From NCBI GenBank assembly GCA_024195585.1, contig SWBL01000401.1, forward strand, positions 1-41,510: DNA of 41,510 nt. Direction: 5' to 3'. This DNA is from Aureobasidium sp. EXF-3400 (lineage: Eukaryota; Ascomycota; Dothideomycetes; Dothideales; Saccotheciaceae). How positions within the stretch are numbered: position 1 is the first letter of the stretch; each line of letters starts with the position of its first letter. This document shows, in pieces, positions 31,258 to 41,510 of this stretch. Below the pieces are notes generated by a model. That model was not told the DNA's origin and did no database searches. It saw only the letters and a list, made by a program, of their open reading frames with translations. The translations under genes and the position numbers were made by a program.

Positions 31258-32963
31258 ATGTCGAACACAAACTACCCCAACCTCAACCCCCAGCTGCAGA
31301 ACGCAAAGGGCGCTGCCATCAACGCTAAGGACGCTGTCGTCAACAGTAAGGTACGTGGCCAATTTGTTCTATTCAGAGCTCTGTCAGCATCCGTTCGTTG
31401 TAGAGATGGTAGCTGTGTGGCCTGTCAGTCCACAGCTGCTTCTTTCATCGATGGATGCTTTCAGCTTTGCTTTGAAATATGCCTTCTCAATGCAGAGGCT
31501 ACTTCTTCCTTGTTTTCGATTATGCTGACTTTTCTTTCTACAGTTATCCCACGTTTTCGAGCAAATCAGAGCTCCAACTCACCTTATTTTCAGATGCCAG
31601 CGCTGCTTACCAGAATCTCGCCAACGGCCCCGCAGCCGAGAAGGCCAGAATCGAGAGCGAGAAGACCTCGCAGGAGTACTCCAACCTGATGGACTCCAAG
31701 AGAGTGCCTGACCAGCCCGCTGCCACTGGCCAGCCTCTGACTCACTACCACTCGTTCTTCTACAACCTCCTCAGCTGGGAGAACCCCCGTGTCACCACCA
31801 TCTCCTTCGCCTCAATCCTCACCTTCATCTTCTTCACCCGTTATGTTCCCATCCTCAAGTACCTTTTCAAGGCCCTCTACATCGTCCTCGGCAGTAAGTA
31901 GCTATTTCTGGCTGATCTGATGGAATTTCGGCTGACAAACATATCAGTTACTGCTGCCGCTGAAGTCGTCGGCAAGCTTGTCATGAACCGTGGCTTTGCC
32001 TCGCGCATGCGTCCTCGCAAGTACTACACCATCCCCCGCGAGACCCTCGAGTCTTCTCTGGATGATGTTGAGCAGCTCATCAACTTCTTCGTTATTGAGT
32101 TCCAGCGCATCATGTTCGGCGAGAACGTCTTTGTCACCGTCGCTGCATTCTTCATCACCTTCATCTCCTACTTCCTCGTCAAGATCATGCCCACCTGGGG
32201 TCTTGCTCTTCTCTTCACCACCCTGATCTACACCGTTCCTCTTATCTACATCAACAACCGCGAGGTCATTGACGCTCAGATTGAGAACGCTAGCACCATC
32301 ATCAACGAGCAGACCCAGCAGGTTCGCACCATTGCCGTCGAGCAGACTCAGCACGCTACCGACATTGCCAAGAGCACCGCTACCGACCTCTCCAACCGTG
32401 CTTCTGAGCTCATCGGCCAGGCCAAGCAGCGTGCCGGTCAGGCTGATGCCCCCAACCCTGCCAACCTGAACCCCGCCAAGAACGAGCCCGAGAGAGAAAT
32501 CAAGAAGGAGGACGTCCAGAACGCTGCCAACGACCTTACCAACAAGGCCGCTGCCACCGCCCAAGACGCTGCCAACAAGACCTCTGCCACCGCCCAGAAC
32601 GCCTACAACTCTGCTGCCAGCACCGCCCAGACTGCCGCTGACAAGACTTCCGCCAACGCTCAGCTCGCTGCCGACAAGACTTCTGCCACTGCTCAGTCTG
32701 CCGCCGACAAGACCTCTGCCACCGCACAGTCTGCCGCTGACAAGACCTCGAACACCACTGGTAACTCATACAACTCTTTCGGTTCCAACTCTGTCTCCGA
32801 CAGCTTCGACCGCTCTGAGCCCCTGACCGAGTTCGACGCTCCCAGCGCCCCCACCACCGAGCCCAGCCTTGCCTCGCACACACAACCTATCCTCCGTGAC
32901 GAGAACGTTTACCACGAGAACTCGGCACCCGAGAACGTCAGATCCGAGGCTCCTCTCCTGTAA
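31258..32963 (+). CDS. RTN1: Reticulon-like ER-shaping protein with LEA-like tail repeats
   Basis: A 467-residue reticulon that should bend and tubulate ER membranes. Exons: 31258-31345, 31594-31893 and 31948-32963. Intron 1 (248 nt, GTAAGG..TTCAG) was placed so that NAKDAVVNN|ASAAYQNL keeps frame; an alternative donor at 31351 does not close. Intron 2 is 54 nt. The reticulon domain spans about 80-235: YHSFFYNLLSWENPRV, hydrophobic hairpin 1 at about 96-129, linker with RKYYTIPRETLE, and hairpin 2 at about 190-231. Downstream is an unusually long hydrophilic Ala/Thr/Gln tail, including four near copies of an 11-residue unit (AADKTSATAQS) at about 359-397. Codons are strongly biased to C-ending ones, suggesting high expression. 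A CT-rich leader precedes the ATG. Confidence 0.92.
32553..32756 (+). repeat. Tandem 33-bp coding repeat in the reticulon tail
   Basis: Within the last exon of the reticulon gene, 33-bp units encode AADKTSATAQS-like 11-mers. The last units are the most alike; those toward 32553 are more diverged (for example AQDAANKTSAT). This is an in-frame coding repeat, so copy number could vary between strains. Confidence 0.7.
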
Positions 32964-33887
32964 AGTGTTACATCGCCGCATCTGATACGGTCGTAATGAT
33001 GGATTCAACGAAAATCAATGATGAAAACTTTCACATAGCACATGCATGACACGCTGAAGGAACAAAAAGGTCGATAATGTAGTCTTAGTTTGTTGAAAAG
33101 GGGATTCGCCCAAGGGAACACACAGATTGATACCTAGGGGTCCTTTGTTGATGTTTTCATATCAGCGAGCAATTATTTTCCATTTCTCTCTTACCTTTGT
33201 GCCTCCGTATCTTCTCCTAGGTGATTCGTTCACTCTTTGCGTGATCATGGTCTAGTTTTGTATCGTCGTCTTGACTTCCTTCCAACATACGCCCGCGATT
33301 GTATATGTCGAAAGGCGACCCTGTCTGGACGTGATGAGCCAGGGTGATACCACTGACAAGAGGAAATTGAGCATAACCGACGACAACACGTCCACGCTTG
33401 ACATTATCGAGTGTATTGTATACTCGATTCATACCTCTATATTGAATCTTGAACAAAAACGAATCCCAAGCTATAACATCAACTAATGGGTATATTTTCC
33501 AACAAAATGTGATTTTGAGAGTCGTAATTTTGAAGATGACATGAAATCCACTCGACCCGTCAACCACGATGTTGATGAGATGACCAAAGACAAGTTAGCA
33601 TATGAGACGAGACGATACAATCACCCAGCCTAGCTCTGGAAGATCCAGAGATAGTAAACATGCTGAAGAGTTGATGAAAATTACGCGATGGCGAGGTTTG
33701 ATTGAAGGTGTCGCTTCCGATGGTAGTGATGGTTATCGATAGCATCGCAATGTTGGCATCAGCAAAGAGCGAAGGCAACGAATGCTATGAGTCAGCAACA
33801 CGGGTTTCGATATGATGAAATTGTATGTTAACATTCGTCTCTATGCGTGAGCATCTTCATACTTCTTTGCTATCCAAAATGCATCCT
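32964..33887. other. Convergent intergenic region
   Basis: About 920 bases downstream of both the reticulon (plus) and MFS transporter (minus), therefore 3' UTRs and spacer. It is AT-rich. Short frames at 33217-33567 (minus) and 33271-33486 (plus) overlap and show no family likeness. No gene is supported. Confidence 0.45.
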
Positions 33888-35760
33888 TCAGGTAGCGAAC
33901 CTAAAACTAGGATGATCGTCGCCAAGGTTGTCAACATCTGACCAATTCAACCTATCGTCTCTTTCACCTCTATCTCTCTTCTTGTTCTCCAAAATCACAC
34001 CGACGAAAAGAGCAACACAGCCCAAGCCGCAGATCCACAAGAAGCCTAGACCAACACCATATCCCGTGCGATAAAGAGGAGCCTCCTCAGTGAAAAACAC
34101 GTTCGAGGCAACTATGCCTCCAAAATTGCCGAACCCAACTGTCATGGCGGCGGAGACAGAGCGTTTGTAGTGACCTGACATGCAGTTTTGTACCCAAGCA
34201 AGGACGATGGGTTGAGTGATGTAGCCGCCAGGGACGACGAGGAAGAGAGCAAAGTATTTGACGCCAACCGACAGACCAGTTTGGCAGAGCAGCATGACGT
34301 ACCCGATTGATGCCACGACGAGGCCGAAGATGCAGAATGCGAAACGATGACGGAGGCGATCGGTCAACCATGCAGCAATGAGCGAGCAGATTGCGGCAAC
34401 GACAAAGATGGGAATGGAACGGATTTGAGCCGAGGCGCTTGTGTAGCCCATCTCCCGAATGATCGTGGGAATGAAGAAAGAGCCGGAATAGCCTGTGTTG
34501 ACTATGCCCATATACATGACTACACCGCAGTAAATCTTCCAATCGGTGAAGATGCGGCGGGCTGATTTTGTGCTCTGTCAGCTTTCTTCTGTACTCCAAA
34601 AGGTAATTATGGAAGGTGTAACAAGAGAGACACGTACTAGCAGCTTTGTCCAATCTGTTCATCACTGCTTCTCCGGAGTCCGTCTGCAGCCGTGTAGTCA
34701 AGAGCAGACGTTCTTCTTCGGTAAGGAACTTTGCTGTTTCAGGCCAATCGCAGACCCAGAATCTGGCAGCGATGCCAACAAGGACGGTTAAGATTCCTTC
34801 GATGATGAAGATCCTGTGTTCCAAAGTCAGCATCTCCCAAGCATGATTTGCAGAAGTGAGAGTTACCATCTCCAGCCCGAGTACCCACCAATACCATCCA
34901 TCTTTGCAAGGGCATAGGCGAGAAGCTTCATAGTATCAGTACAAGATTGTTAAAGCCATGTTTCGATCGACACTTACACCACCAAACCCGCCAGCGAGGA
35001 TACTGGCAGAGAAGAACAATGATAACCGCCACTGCAACTCGTATCGTTGGTAGTACATGCTGATGAGGTAGATGCACCCACTGTATTGCAAAAATGGTTA
35101 GCTTAACAGACATACATGACTTCAGAACATTGCTTGTAACTTACGGGAACAATCCAGCCTCAAAGATGCCAACCAGAACTCTCATGGCCACAAGTCCTTC
35201 AAAGGTCTTAACCAAACCTTGCCCAATGGTCGCGATACCTGTGACACGATAGTTAGCAAAGCTTATCTCGCCACAGCTTGAGCTCAGCATACCCCAAAGG
35301 ACCATAATACAACTCAACCAGAGCGAGGGGGCGATTTTCTTCAGAACGATATTCGAAGGCACTTCAAATAAGATATACTATCGTCAACAAGTCAGTATAC
35401 CACTCATATAACCTTGAAAGGAAGGGAAAAGAACTTACAGGGATGAAGAACACAAACAAGGCAATGTTGTAGTCGTGACCACCCATATTCAACTCAGCAG
35501 TCATGCCCTGAATCTTTGCATTGCCAATATTTGTACGGTCCAAGAAGGCAAGAAGGAACAAAACAGTCAACCTAGAAGGACAGTCAGAACACATATTCCC
35601 TATTACCCAGTATCAAAACTTACGGCGGCAAGATCCTTAGATCAATCTTTCGGAGTAGCTTCTTTTCGGCAATGGGATCGATAAAGGGAGCGGTATCCGA
35701 GCCTGTGCCCTCCACATATTCAAAGTGCTCGATCGAGTGTTTCTTGGATGTATCGTCCAT
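33888..35760 (-). CDS. MFS transporter of the anion:cation symporter (allantoate permease-like) family, eight exons
   Basis: A 486-residue, 12-helix plasma-membrane transporter of the ACS family, whose fungal members carry organic anions such as allantoate, nicotinate or other carboxylates. Exons: 35760-35624, 35571-35439, 35377-35293, 35238-35145, 35080-34978, 34925-34867, 34813-34638, 34561-33888; introns 52-76 nt, phases all close. The family signature LDRTNIGNAKIQGM follows helix 1. YILFEVPSNIVLKK, VGIFEAGLFPGCIYLISMYY and the central loop WRWIFIIEGILT with DWPETAKFLTEEER are all present. The second half starts RRIFTDWKIYCGVVMYMG. The third intron (35239-35292) has no stop and keeps frame. 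The N-terminal 40 residues and the C-terminus are cytosolic and charged. Substrate cannot be told from sequence. Confidence 0.9.
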
Positions 35761-36310
35761 TATTGCAATTGACACCGCAGAGAGGAAGCGAGGAAGGGAA
35801 GTCTTGAATGGAGGATGCTGCACGCATGGTCATTATATATCTCGACGAAGACTAGCAAATGTACCTAACGACTCATGCTTGTGCATCATACCCATATGGT
35901 GTATGATTATCCGAGGATAGAGTTGTGGGGGATCGGCGTGGCAGGTATACATACATGCGGAAGGTTGCCGAAATCGCGGAGTGATTCCTTCGAAGGATTC
36001 ATCCAGCGTATAAAAGAGCTTGTGGCTTGTCGTGAACAACTGAACGGCAAGTCAAGGACATCCTGGACAGCATTTGCCGGTGGGTAGATGGTGGCGCAAT
36101 GGACAGCAAGGATAGACTACAGTATGAAGCTGAAAGAACGTGAGGGGTTGCAGAAACGATGGGATGCGGCAGGAACGACTAGAATGCATATGCCAAGCGC
36201 ACTAACCAATGGATAAGCAGATCAAATCACGGAGGAAGGTGCGAAGAAAGATGTAGATGAATAACACAGGATAGAAGGATATACGCTACCAGGACCCACT
36301 TCACCACATA
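35761..36310. other. Spacer between the MFS gene and the HECT ligase
   Basis: About 550 bases that contain the 5' flank of the transporter and 3' flank of the ligase, both on the minus strand. No gene is supported. Confidence 0.4.
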
Positions 36311-39300
36311 TCACTTCAATCCAAACCCTTCGCTCTCGGACACAGCGCGCCAGAGCTTTTCTTCGAGCTTCTCCTTGCTCTCGTAGCCCCAAAGCACCAA
36401 CATATTGAAACATGTCCGCGCGATAGGGAATCTCTCTTTGTCTGTGCCTCCGTTTTGCCCTTGTCCAGCTGTTCCATCACCACCACAGACGATGCGAAGA
36501 ACAATATTCGTGGCACCAACAGCAGGTATACGATCGGAGCCAGTGATGAATCCAAGAAGCTTTCGTTGTGCCTCGGGCGTAGCACCTCGGAAACAGTCCC
36601 AAAACCAGGATATGACCGGTACTTGGTCGGCAGGGTTAGGCAGTGGTTTGTGTGGCGGAGCAACCTCGCGCCAGTTTTCGTACACAGCAACCGCCTTGAG
36701 AGAATTGACATCCAAAGCTTCATCAGAGCCGCGAACCATGAGTTCAATCTCCTCAGCGCGGAACAGTGAAAGAGCATTACCGGCACACACAGTGAAGAAG
36801 CCACGCTTGAAGGGCTCAAACTGTCTAGCCACAGATGTGTCCAGCAAATAGCGCACATAGGCGTCGACGTACTCACGACGGTTGTCATTGGTGACTGGTA
36901 TCGCTTCGCCACCGGGAATAAGTGGAACATCCGTCACGGCGCCATACCGCTCGGTACTTGCAACAAAGTCTCTGCAGTAGGTTGTTTCGACGTCTCCATC
37001 AAAGTCGAGAAGGTCGCGTAGACCCTTCGCTAACACAGGCCTCCACTCTGCCAAATCCTCGAGGGTATAAGTCACTTGAGTTCTGCCACTTGGAGGGAGA
37101 GCAGCATTTTGCGCCGGAGGAGGGGCCGAAGCGAGTAACTTGCGGAAAGCGAATGGTGGAAGGGCTACATCGAGGATGGTAGAATTGTAGATCGCAAGTC
37201 CCAGGAGAGCTCCCACAAGGTAGTACTGGTCGCTGGTTTCGAAAGAAGACGGATTGAAGTAACAGAAGCCCGAGTCATCATCATAAAGGAACATGCCTAG
37301 GTAATGATGTTAGTTTATGTGTCAAGTTGAGTTTGTTGGATTTCAGACATACCATGATTGGGGTCGAAGATATCTCTGACCACTGTCAAGAACCATTCCT
37401 TCCTCAAACCACCTGCGTCAACACCTTCTTCATCTGTGAAGTGGACTTTGAGACCCTTTTTCAACTCTTCTGGACCTGACCCTACGGCACCGCTGATTTG
37501 CTTCAGACTGTCGTCGACCATGCACTCACGTCTTACACGTAGGTGGAAATAGCCGTCGATAGATCTGCGCGTGGTGACAGAGTCAAAGTACGCCTCACGA
37601 GCCATGATCTCCATCTGCCGACGTGCGTCGTACTCCATGAGTCGAATTTTGGCGCCCATGGAGAGAAAGAGCGGGTACTGACAGAAGGTAAACTTCGCTT
37701 TCTTGGACTCCCAAGCCTTGAAGTCTGCGACCAGGTCGTAATAGTCGAGCAGTGTGTTGTAGAAATCTGAAGTAGGCAATAGTTGTCTGTGCATCTTGGT
37801 GCGTGGTTTTGACAAAGAATTCATGCTTGTTTGAGCAGGAGTGAGACCAGCTCTCTTCGTCTGCCACGTGTTGTTTGCAGCAAATAACATTGCCATGACT
37901 TTGGCAGCAGCTCTCAACTGCCAGTCCTCGCTATAGTCAATCACACTTATTGTCTCCATCTGTGGCATCTTGTTTCTGCCAGCTCCGCTACTGCTACCGC
38001 TCAGTCCAGTTGCTGACTGGAGTTGAGCGAATGTGTTTCTCGCAGATCCAGACAGATCGGGAATAAGGCCACCATCTTGGGGTATGATGCTGCGAGGTCG
38101 ACTCTTCCGGCGCGAAAGCCGATATGTAACAAACCTCGCAACCAGATCAACCATTTTGATGAACTGTTGCTCAGGCAATCTACTGAACCAATTGGTGAGA
38201 CAACGATGACAATTCTCGGAAGCATTGGCGATCAATCCGAAAATGCGCTTGAGGATGCCAGCATGTTGTCCTGGTTCGTTTCCAGGAGTGCCTGGCAGCT
38301 TCTGTGGAGACGAAAGTCCCGAAGAAGAAGAGGGAGGGGCCAATGTTGAGCTCTTGAGCCCGGAAGGAGTGCGTGGCATTGGTGGCCTGTTGCCTGGTGC
38401 TCGTACTGAGGGATACAAAGAAGGATTTGCCAAGATAATAAGCAGAAATCGTATGTGATCTGGTTCGACCAGAGGTCGCGTGGGTCGTTTCAATATGTTT
38501 TCAGTAATCTTCAACAAGGCTCGTTCAGCATGCAGTCGGGCTTCTGCAATGTCTTCATCAATCTCCTTAGCATTGACGGGTCCGCGGATATGTTCGTGCA
38601 CCTTCTCCTGGGTGACACCTCTCATGTTTGCAACTCTGTCGCGCCACCTAAGCCCAGCAGAATGTACAACATCATACCAATGCGAAAGCTGATCCCAATC
38701 AATGTGAGGAGATCTCGAAGTCGTCAAGCGCCTACCTTCTGAGTTATGGTGACCGCGTTTGTCAGATTTGTCAGAATCATTGCGAGTCACTCGACCTGTC
38801 CACCAATCGCCGTTCTCTGCAAAATCACCAAGAAGCAACGTCTTGGCATCAAGCTGAGAGAACGAGTCTATAGGACTTTGGAGGAAGGTCTCGACTGTTT
38901 CGCTGGGAGGAGTCTTGATAGCACTTTCACTCCTCCTACGTGCAGTAACGGGATGTCGTACAGTACTAAAACAAGTGTTGAGACAACTGTAGTCGCCAAA
39001 ACTGCTAAGCATGTAATCCTCAAGAGGCTTAAAGATGACCTTGACGCGATCGTAACGCGGAACATTGCGATCGTGGTCAACAGGAGGCTGAGGACGCATA
39101 GGAAGGGGTGCAGAATGAAAACCAGGTGGTGGCGGTGGTCTTCTGTTTGGCGGTAGAGATGGCACGGGTGGTACCGGAGGCACATGAGGAGCGGTATACG
39201 ACGAGCCAGCAGTCTCGGGTCTCGAGGGACTCTTGTTCGGCGAGGGAGAGGTCTTGTATGAGAAGTATTGGAAATCATCTGGAGTCCTCAAGGTTGCCGA

Positions 39301-40067
39301 AGCGGGCTCAGGAGTCTCAGGAGGTGACTGCTCAAAGCGGGGCGGTGGTTGTAAGAATCCATGTTCTGCCACCGGATTGCTGCGAATAAACGGATCCGGA
39401 AGGGCGGAGGCCTTTGGTGAGATTGGAAGATCCCCTCTGCGGCATCGTGCCTCGAGGTAAGTGATGAGGCAGCGATCGATGATGGCTCGACTTCGCTCGA
39501 CCGACAATGGAAGTACAGCTTTACTCTGGTTAGTACATGGTGAAGCCTTGTTCGTCGAATGGGAAACTCACGTTGCGGACCCTGCTGCTGGCCCGGATAT
39601 GTTGAAGGCTTGGGATCGCGGGCCTGCTTGACATAAGGTTCGAGGTCGTTGATGGTCAAGCAATTGGTGCAACGAAAGACGTGAAGATCGCGAGGGAAGC
39701 GGACTTTGTTGTCGCAGCACATGCATTGGCGTGTAATGAGTTCTTCATCTCTCTTGCGACCTCCAATGGGCTTGTCTAGTGTAGGCCCTCCAGAGGGTCC
39801 AGCATCCAGCACGGGTACCAGGTGTTCATCAAGAGGGATACTCCTTAAGACAGGGGCACTTTTCTTCTTTCCAAAAATCCTCGGCAAGGGATGGCTGACG
39901 GCGCGTGTGTGTGGTTGCTGTCGTGGACTCGAGGACTGGGCGGGTCGAGGGGCTAGCGGAGGGTGTTGGTCTCTCGAGACGCGTGGAGGGGATGCAGGAG
40001 GCGGCCTGTTCGCGTTGCCCGACGAGCCCGAGGTTAGAGATGTGAATCGCGGCGGCCACAGAGACAT
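36311..40067 (-). CDS. HUL4: HECT-type E3 ubiquitin ligase (Hul4-like), three exons
   Basis: A 1215-residue E3 ligase that accepts ubiquitin on a Cys before passing it to a substrate. Exon 1 is 40067-39572, exon 2 is 39518-37353 and exon 3 is 37296-36311; introns 53 nt (branch TACTAAC) and 56 nt (branch ACTAAC). The HECT domain fills the last 380 residues: LKVHFTDEEGVDAGGLRKEWF near the end of exon 2, GMFLYDDDSGFCYFNP, and catalytic Cys1183 in FPIARTCFNMLVLWGY, ending SEGFGLK with the usual aromatic near the end. Near the N-terminus C115, C117, C118, C133 and C136 (QCMCCDNKVRF..FRCTNC) may bind zinc. Residues 1-75 and about 190-260 are proline-rich and disordered. The architecture matches Hul4 rather than Rsp5 (no C2 or WW domains). 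Yeast Hul4 acts in nuclear quality control; the same role here is inference. Confidence 0.93.
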
Positions 40068-40787
40068 GCTTTCCCTGATGCTGATGCTTCAGGTAGCTGC
40101 TGACTCGAAATGACAAGGAGCGAAGGTTGAACAATGTCTGGTTGGTGCAGCAGGAGGGCAGCAGCTGAGACGGACGCTGGGCGTGCCGGGGGAAAGCACG
40201 ACAGTCATTTCCTGGTGTAGAGACTACAACGACCAAGGGAAAGATTGACAGAGAGAAGCAAATACGAAGCCCCGAGCGGTTGAGCTCGTGTTCACCACAA
40301 TTAGACAATGCTCAGCTCCTTGTCCGTCTCCCTGACATGACTCCGAACCCCCCTCACTACCGCGCCTATTTCTGGGGTCGCCCGCCGCCGAACCTAGTAA
40401 ATTTACCTAAAGAACCTAGCAGATGCATCTCACCAATTTTCTGCACTGCAACTTGCTCGTTCTCCTCCGCCTTGAACTGCAAATCTGCGTCAAATTGATT
40501 TTGTCTCAGTCGTGCCCCTGCTTGTGAGTTTCAGGCGTCGTAAGCCTCCAGATCCTAAAGTCTTGGTTCTCAAGCAAAATCACAATTCACGATGCACCGA
40601 GGACATAAGGAAGTGAGCGGGTAGCGTTGCGATTTTGAATGACAACAGTTTGGCTAGTTCATAATAATGCCCGCTAATCCCAGAAATTTTGTGGATGCCT
40701 TCGTCCCAGCATCGCAACGACACGAAACGAAGACCCTTGCCCATATCCCTTTTAACAACCACGTCAACGCCGTGAGGGGCGAGACGT
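40068..40787. other. Spacer between HECT ligase and RPL15
   Basis: About 720 bases with the ligase 5' flank and the RPL15 3' flank, both on the minus strand. Small frames such as 40280-40498 (plus) lack any family likeness. No gene is supported. Confidence 0.4.
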
Positions 40788-41510
40788 TTATCGGTAGCGC
40801 CAGAGAGAGAGGGTGTTCTGTCTCTTCCAGGTCTTTCTGCGACCGGCAGAGGTGTTGTTGTAGCGGTGACCCTTGTTGATACCACGGTTGTGCTTGCCGG
40901 TGGAGGTAAGGCCACGGAGTTCGCGGTGCTTGTGGACGGGGTTGACGATCCAGTTGATGCGAGCATCCTTGCGGATGGCCTTGTGCTGGGGGTCGACGAG
41001 GATGATCTCGAAGTACTTGTAGGTCGAGTCCTGGTTGATCCAGTAGGAGTTAAGGACGCGCAAGTTGGCGCAGCGGCGGCCGACACGCTCCTCGGCGACG
41101 GAGCGGAGGGAGCGCTGGAACTTGAGCTGGTTAACACCCTGGTTGGTGGGCTTGCCTGTAGAGAGTATTAGGACCAGATCTTTTTCCTCATTGCAAATTC
41201 TTCAATCGTACCGTAGGTGGCACCCTTGGGGACGGGGCGCTTGCGACCACCGCGGCGGACGCGGACACGGTAGATAACGTATCCCTGCTTGGCCTTGTAA
41301 CCCAGACGGCGGGCCTTGTCGGGGCGCGAAGGGCGCGAGGCGCGGTGGATGACGTTCAACTGGCGGAGCTATATTGATGTACTCTCAGCAAAGTTCAACG
41401 AGTAGCATCAATCTCATGTAGCGCGTACCTCCCAGCAGCGAACACGGAGAAGGAAGCGCAGGACATCAGACTGCTTCTTCTTCTGGAGCTCTTCGACGTA
41501 TTTGAGGGCA
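40788..41510 (-). CDS. RPL15: 60S ribosomal protein L15 (eL15), cut at the right edge
   Basis: A near-complete eL15, a large-subunit protein that binds 25S rRNA. Exons in the window: 41510-41429 (open at the edge), 41368-41212 and 41155-40788; introns 60 and 56 nt, phases close. It begins in [20 protein letters not shown], only about two residues after the expected initiator, so the start lies just outside or after a further small exon. Family hallmarks are [35 protein letters not shown] (split by intron 2 after the Gly codon's first base), [18 protein letters not shown], and the basic tail [22 protein letters not shown] ending LWRYR. Codon use is strongly C-ending, as expected of a ribosomal gene. 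Confidence 0.97.

Noticed and set aside
31944..32564. 206-codon minus-strand frame inside the reticulon gene
   Set aside because: Antisense of a strongly codon-biased gene; G/V/L/D-rich composition is the typical shadow of such bias.
34087..34869. 260-codon minus-strand frame over the MFS gene
   Set aside because: It joins the true exon 6 to intron 7 and then runs in a wrong frame through exon 7; splicing at 34637/34562 gives the real product.
1..41510. Biosynthetic gene cluster, CRISPR array, prophage or transposon
   Set aside because: No PKS, NRPS or terpene core enzyme, no spaced repeats, no transposase or reverse transcriptase motifs in any frame examined. Neighbouring genes are unrelated housekeeping functions.

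Overview
The window is nuclear DNA of a filamentous ascomycete (Pezizomycotina; a dothideomycete is my guess, not proven). The evidence is short introns of about 46-76 nt with GT..AG ends and CTRAY-like branch sites, plus fungal markers: an APSES factor of the Xbp1 type, Atg9, a Saf4/CCDC130 splicing factor, an INCENP/Sli15 protein, a Hul4-type HECT ligase and eukaryotic ribosomal protein L15. Gene models were built by hand from splice signals and reading-frame phase. All phases close except in one gene, which carries a frameshift.

Layout. 1-5.7 kb: 5' end of an unidentified gene leaving the left edge (-), about 3 kb with no gene I can support, a three-exon small gene (-), then the splicing factor (+). 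5.7-12.5 kb: a 713-residue disordered nuclear-type protein (+), an APH-fold phosphotransferase (-), a five-exon amidase (-) and an EI24/Rrt8-type membrane protein (+). 12.5-16.8 kb: a phosphopentomutase-type sugar-phosphate mutase (-), a second APH protein with an N-terminal Cys/His finger and a frameshift (-), and a decayed fragment of a second mutase gene (-). 16.8-25.1 kb: ATG9 (+), a tRNA-like relic, the Xbp1-type regulator (-) and a long non-coding upstream region. 25.1-33 kb: a mitochondrial-type acyl-CoA dehydrogenase (-) divergent from the INCENP homologue (+), then a reticulon (+). 33.9-41.5 kb: an eight-exon MFS transporter (-), the HECT ligase (-) and the RPL15 gene (-) running off the right edge.

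The genes do not form a pathway or a recognisable metabolite cluster; most are housekeeping (splicing, autophagy, ER shape, chromosome segregation, ubiquitin, translation). Less ordinary items are the mutase paralogue relic at 16.4-16.5 kb, the frameshift in the finger-APH gene next to it, the LEA-like 11-residue repeat on the reticulon tail, the PIP-like motif in the disordered protein, and two introns that could be retained without breaking the frame. I found no CRISPR array, transposon, or convincing novel multi-gene system.
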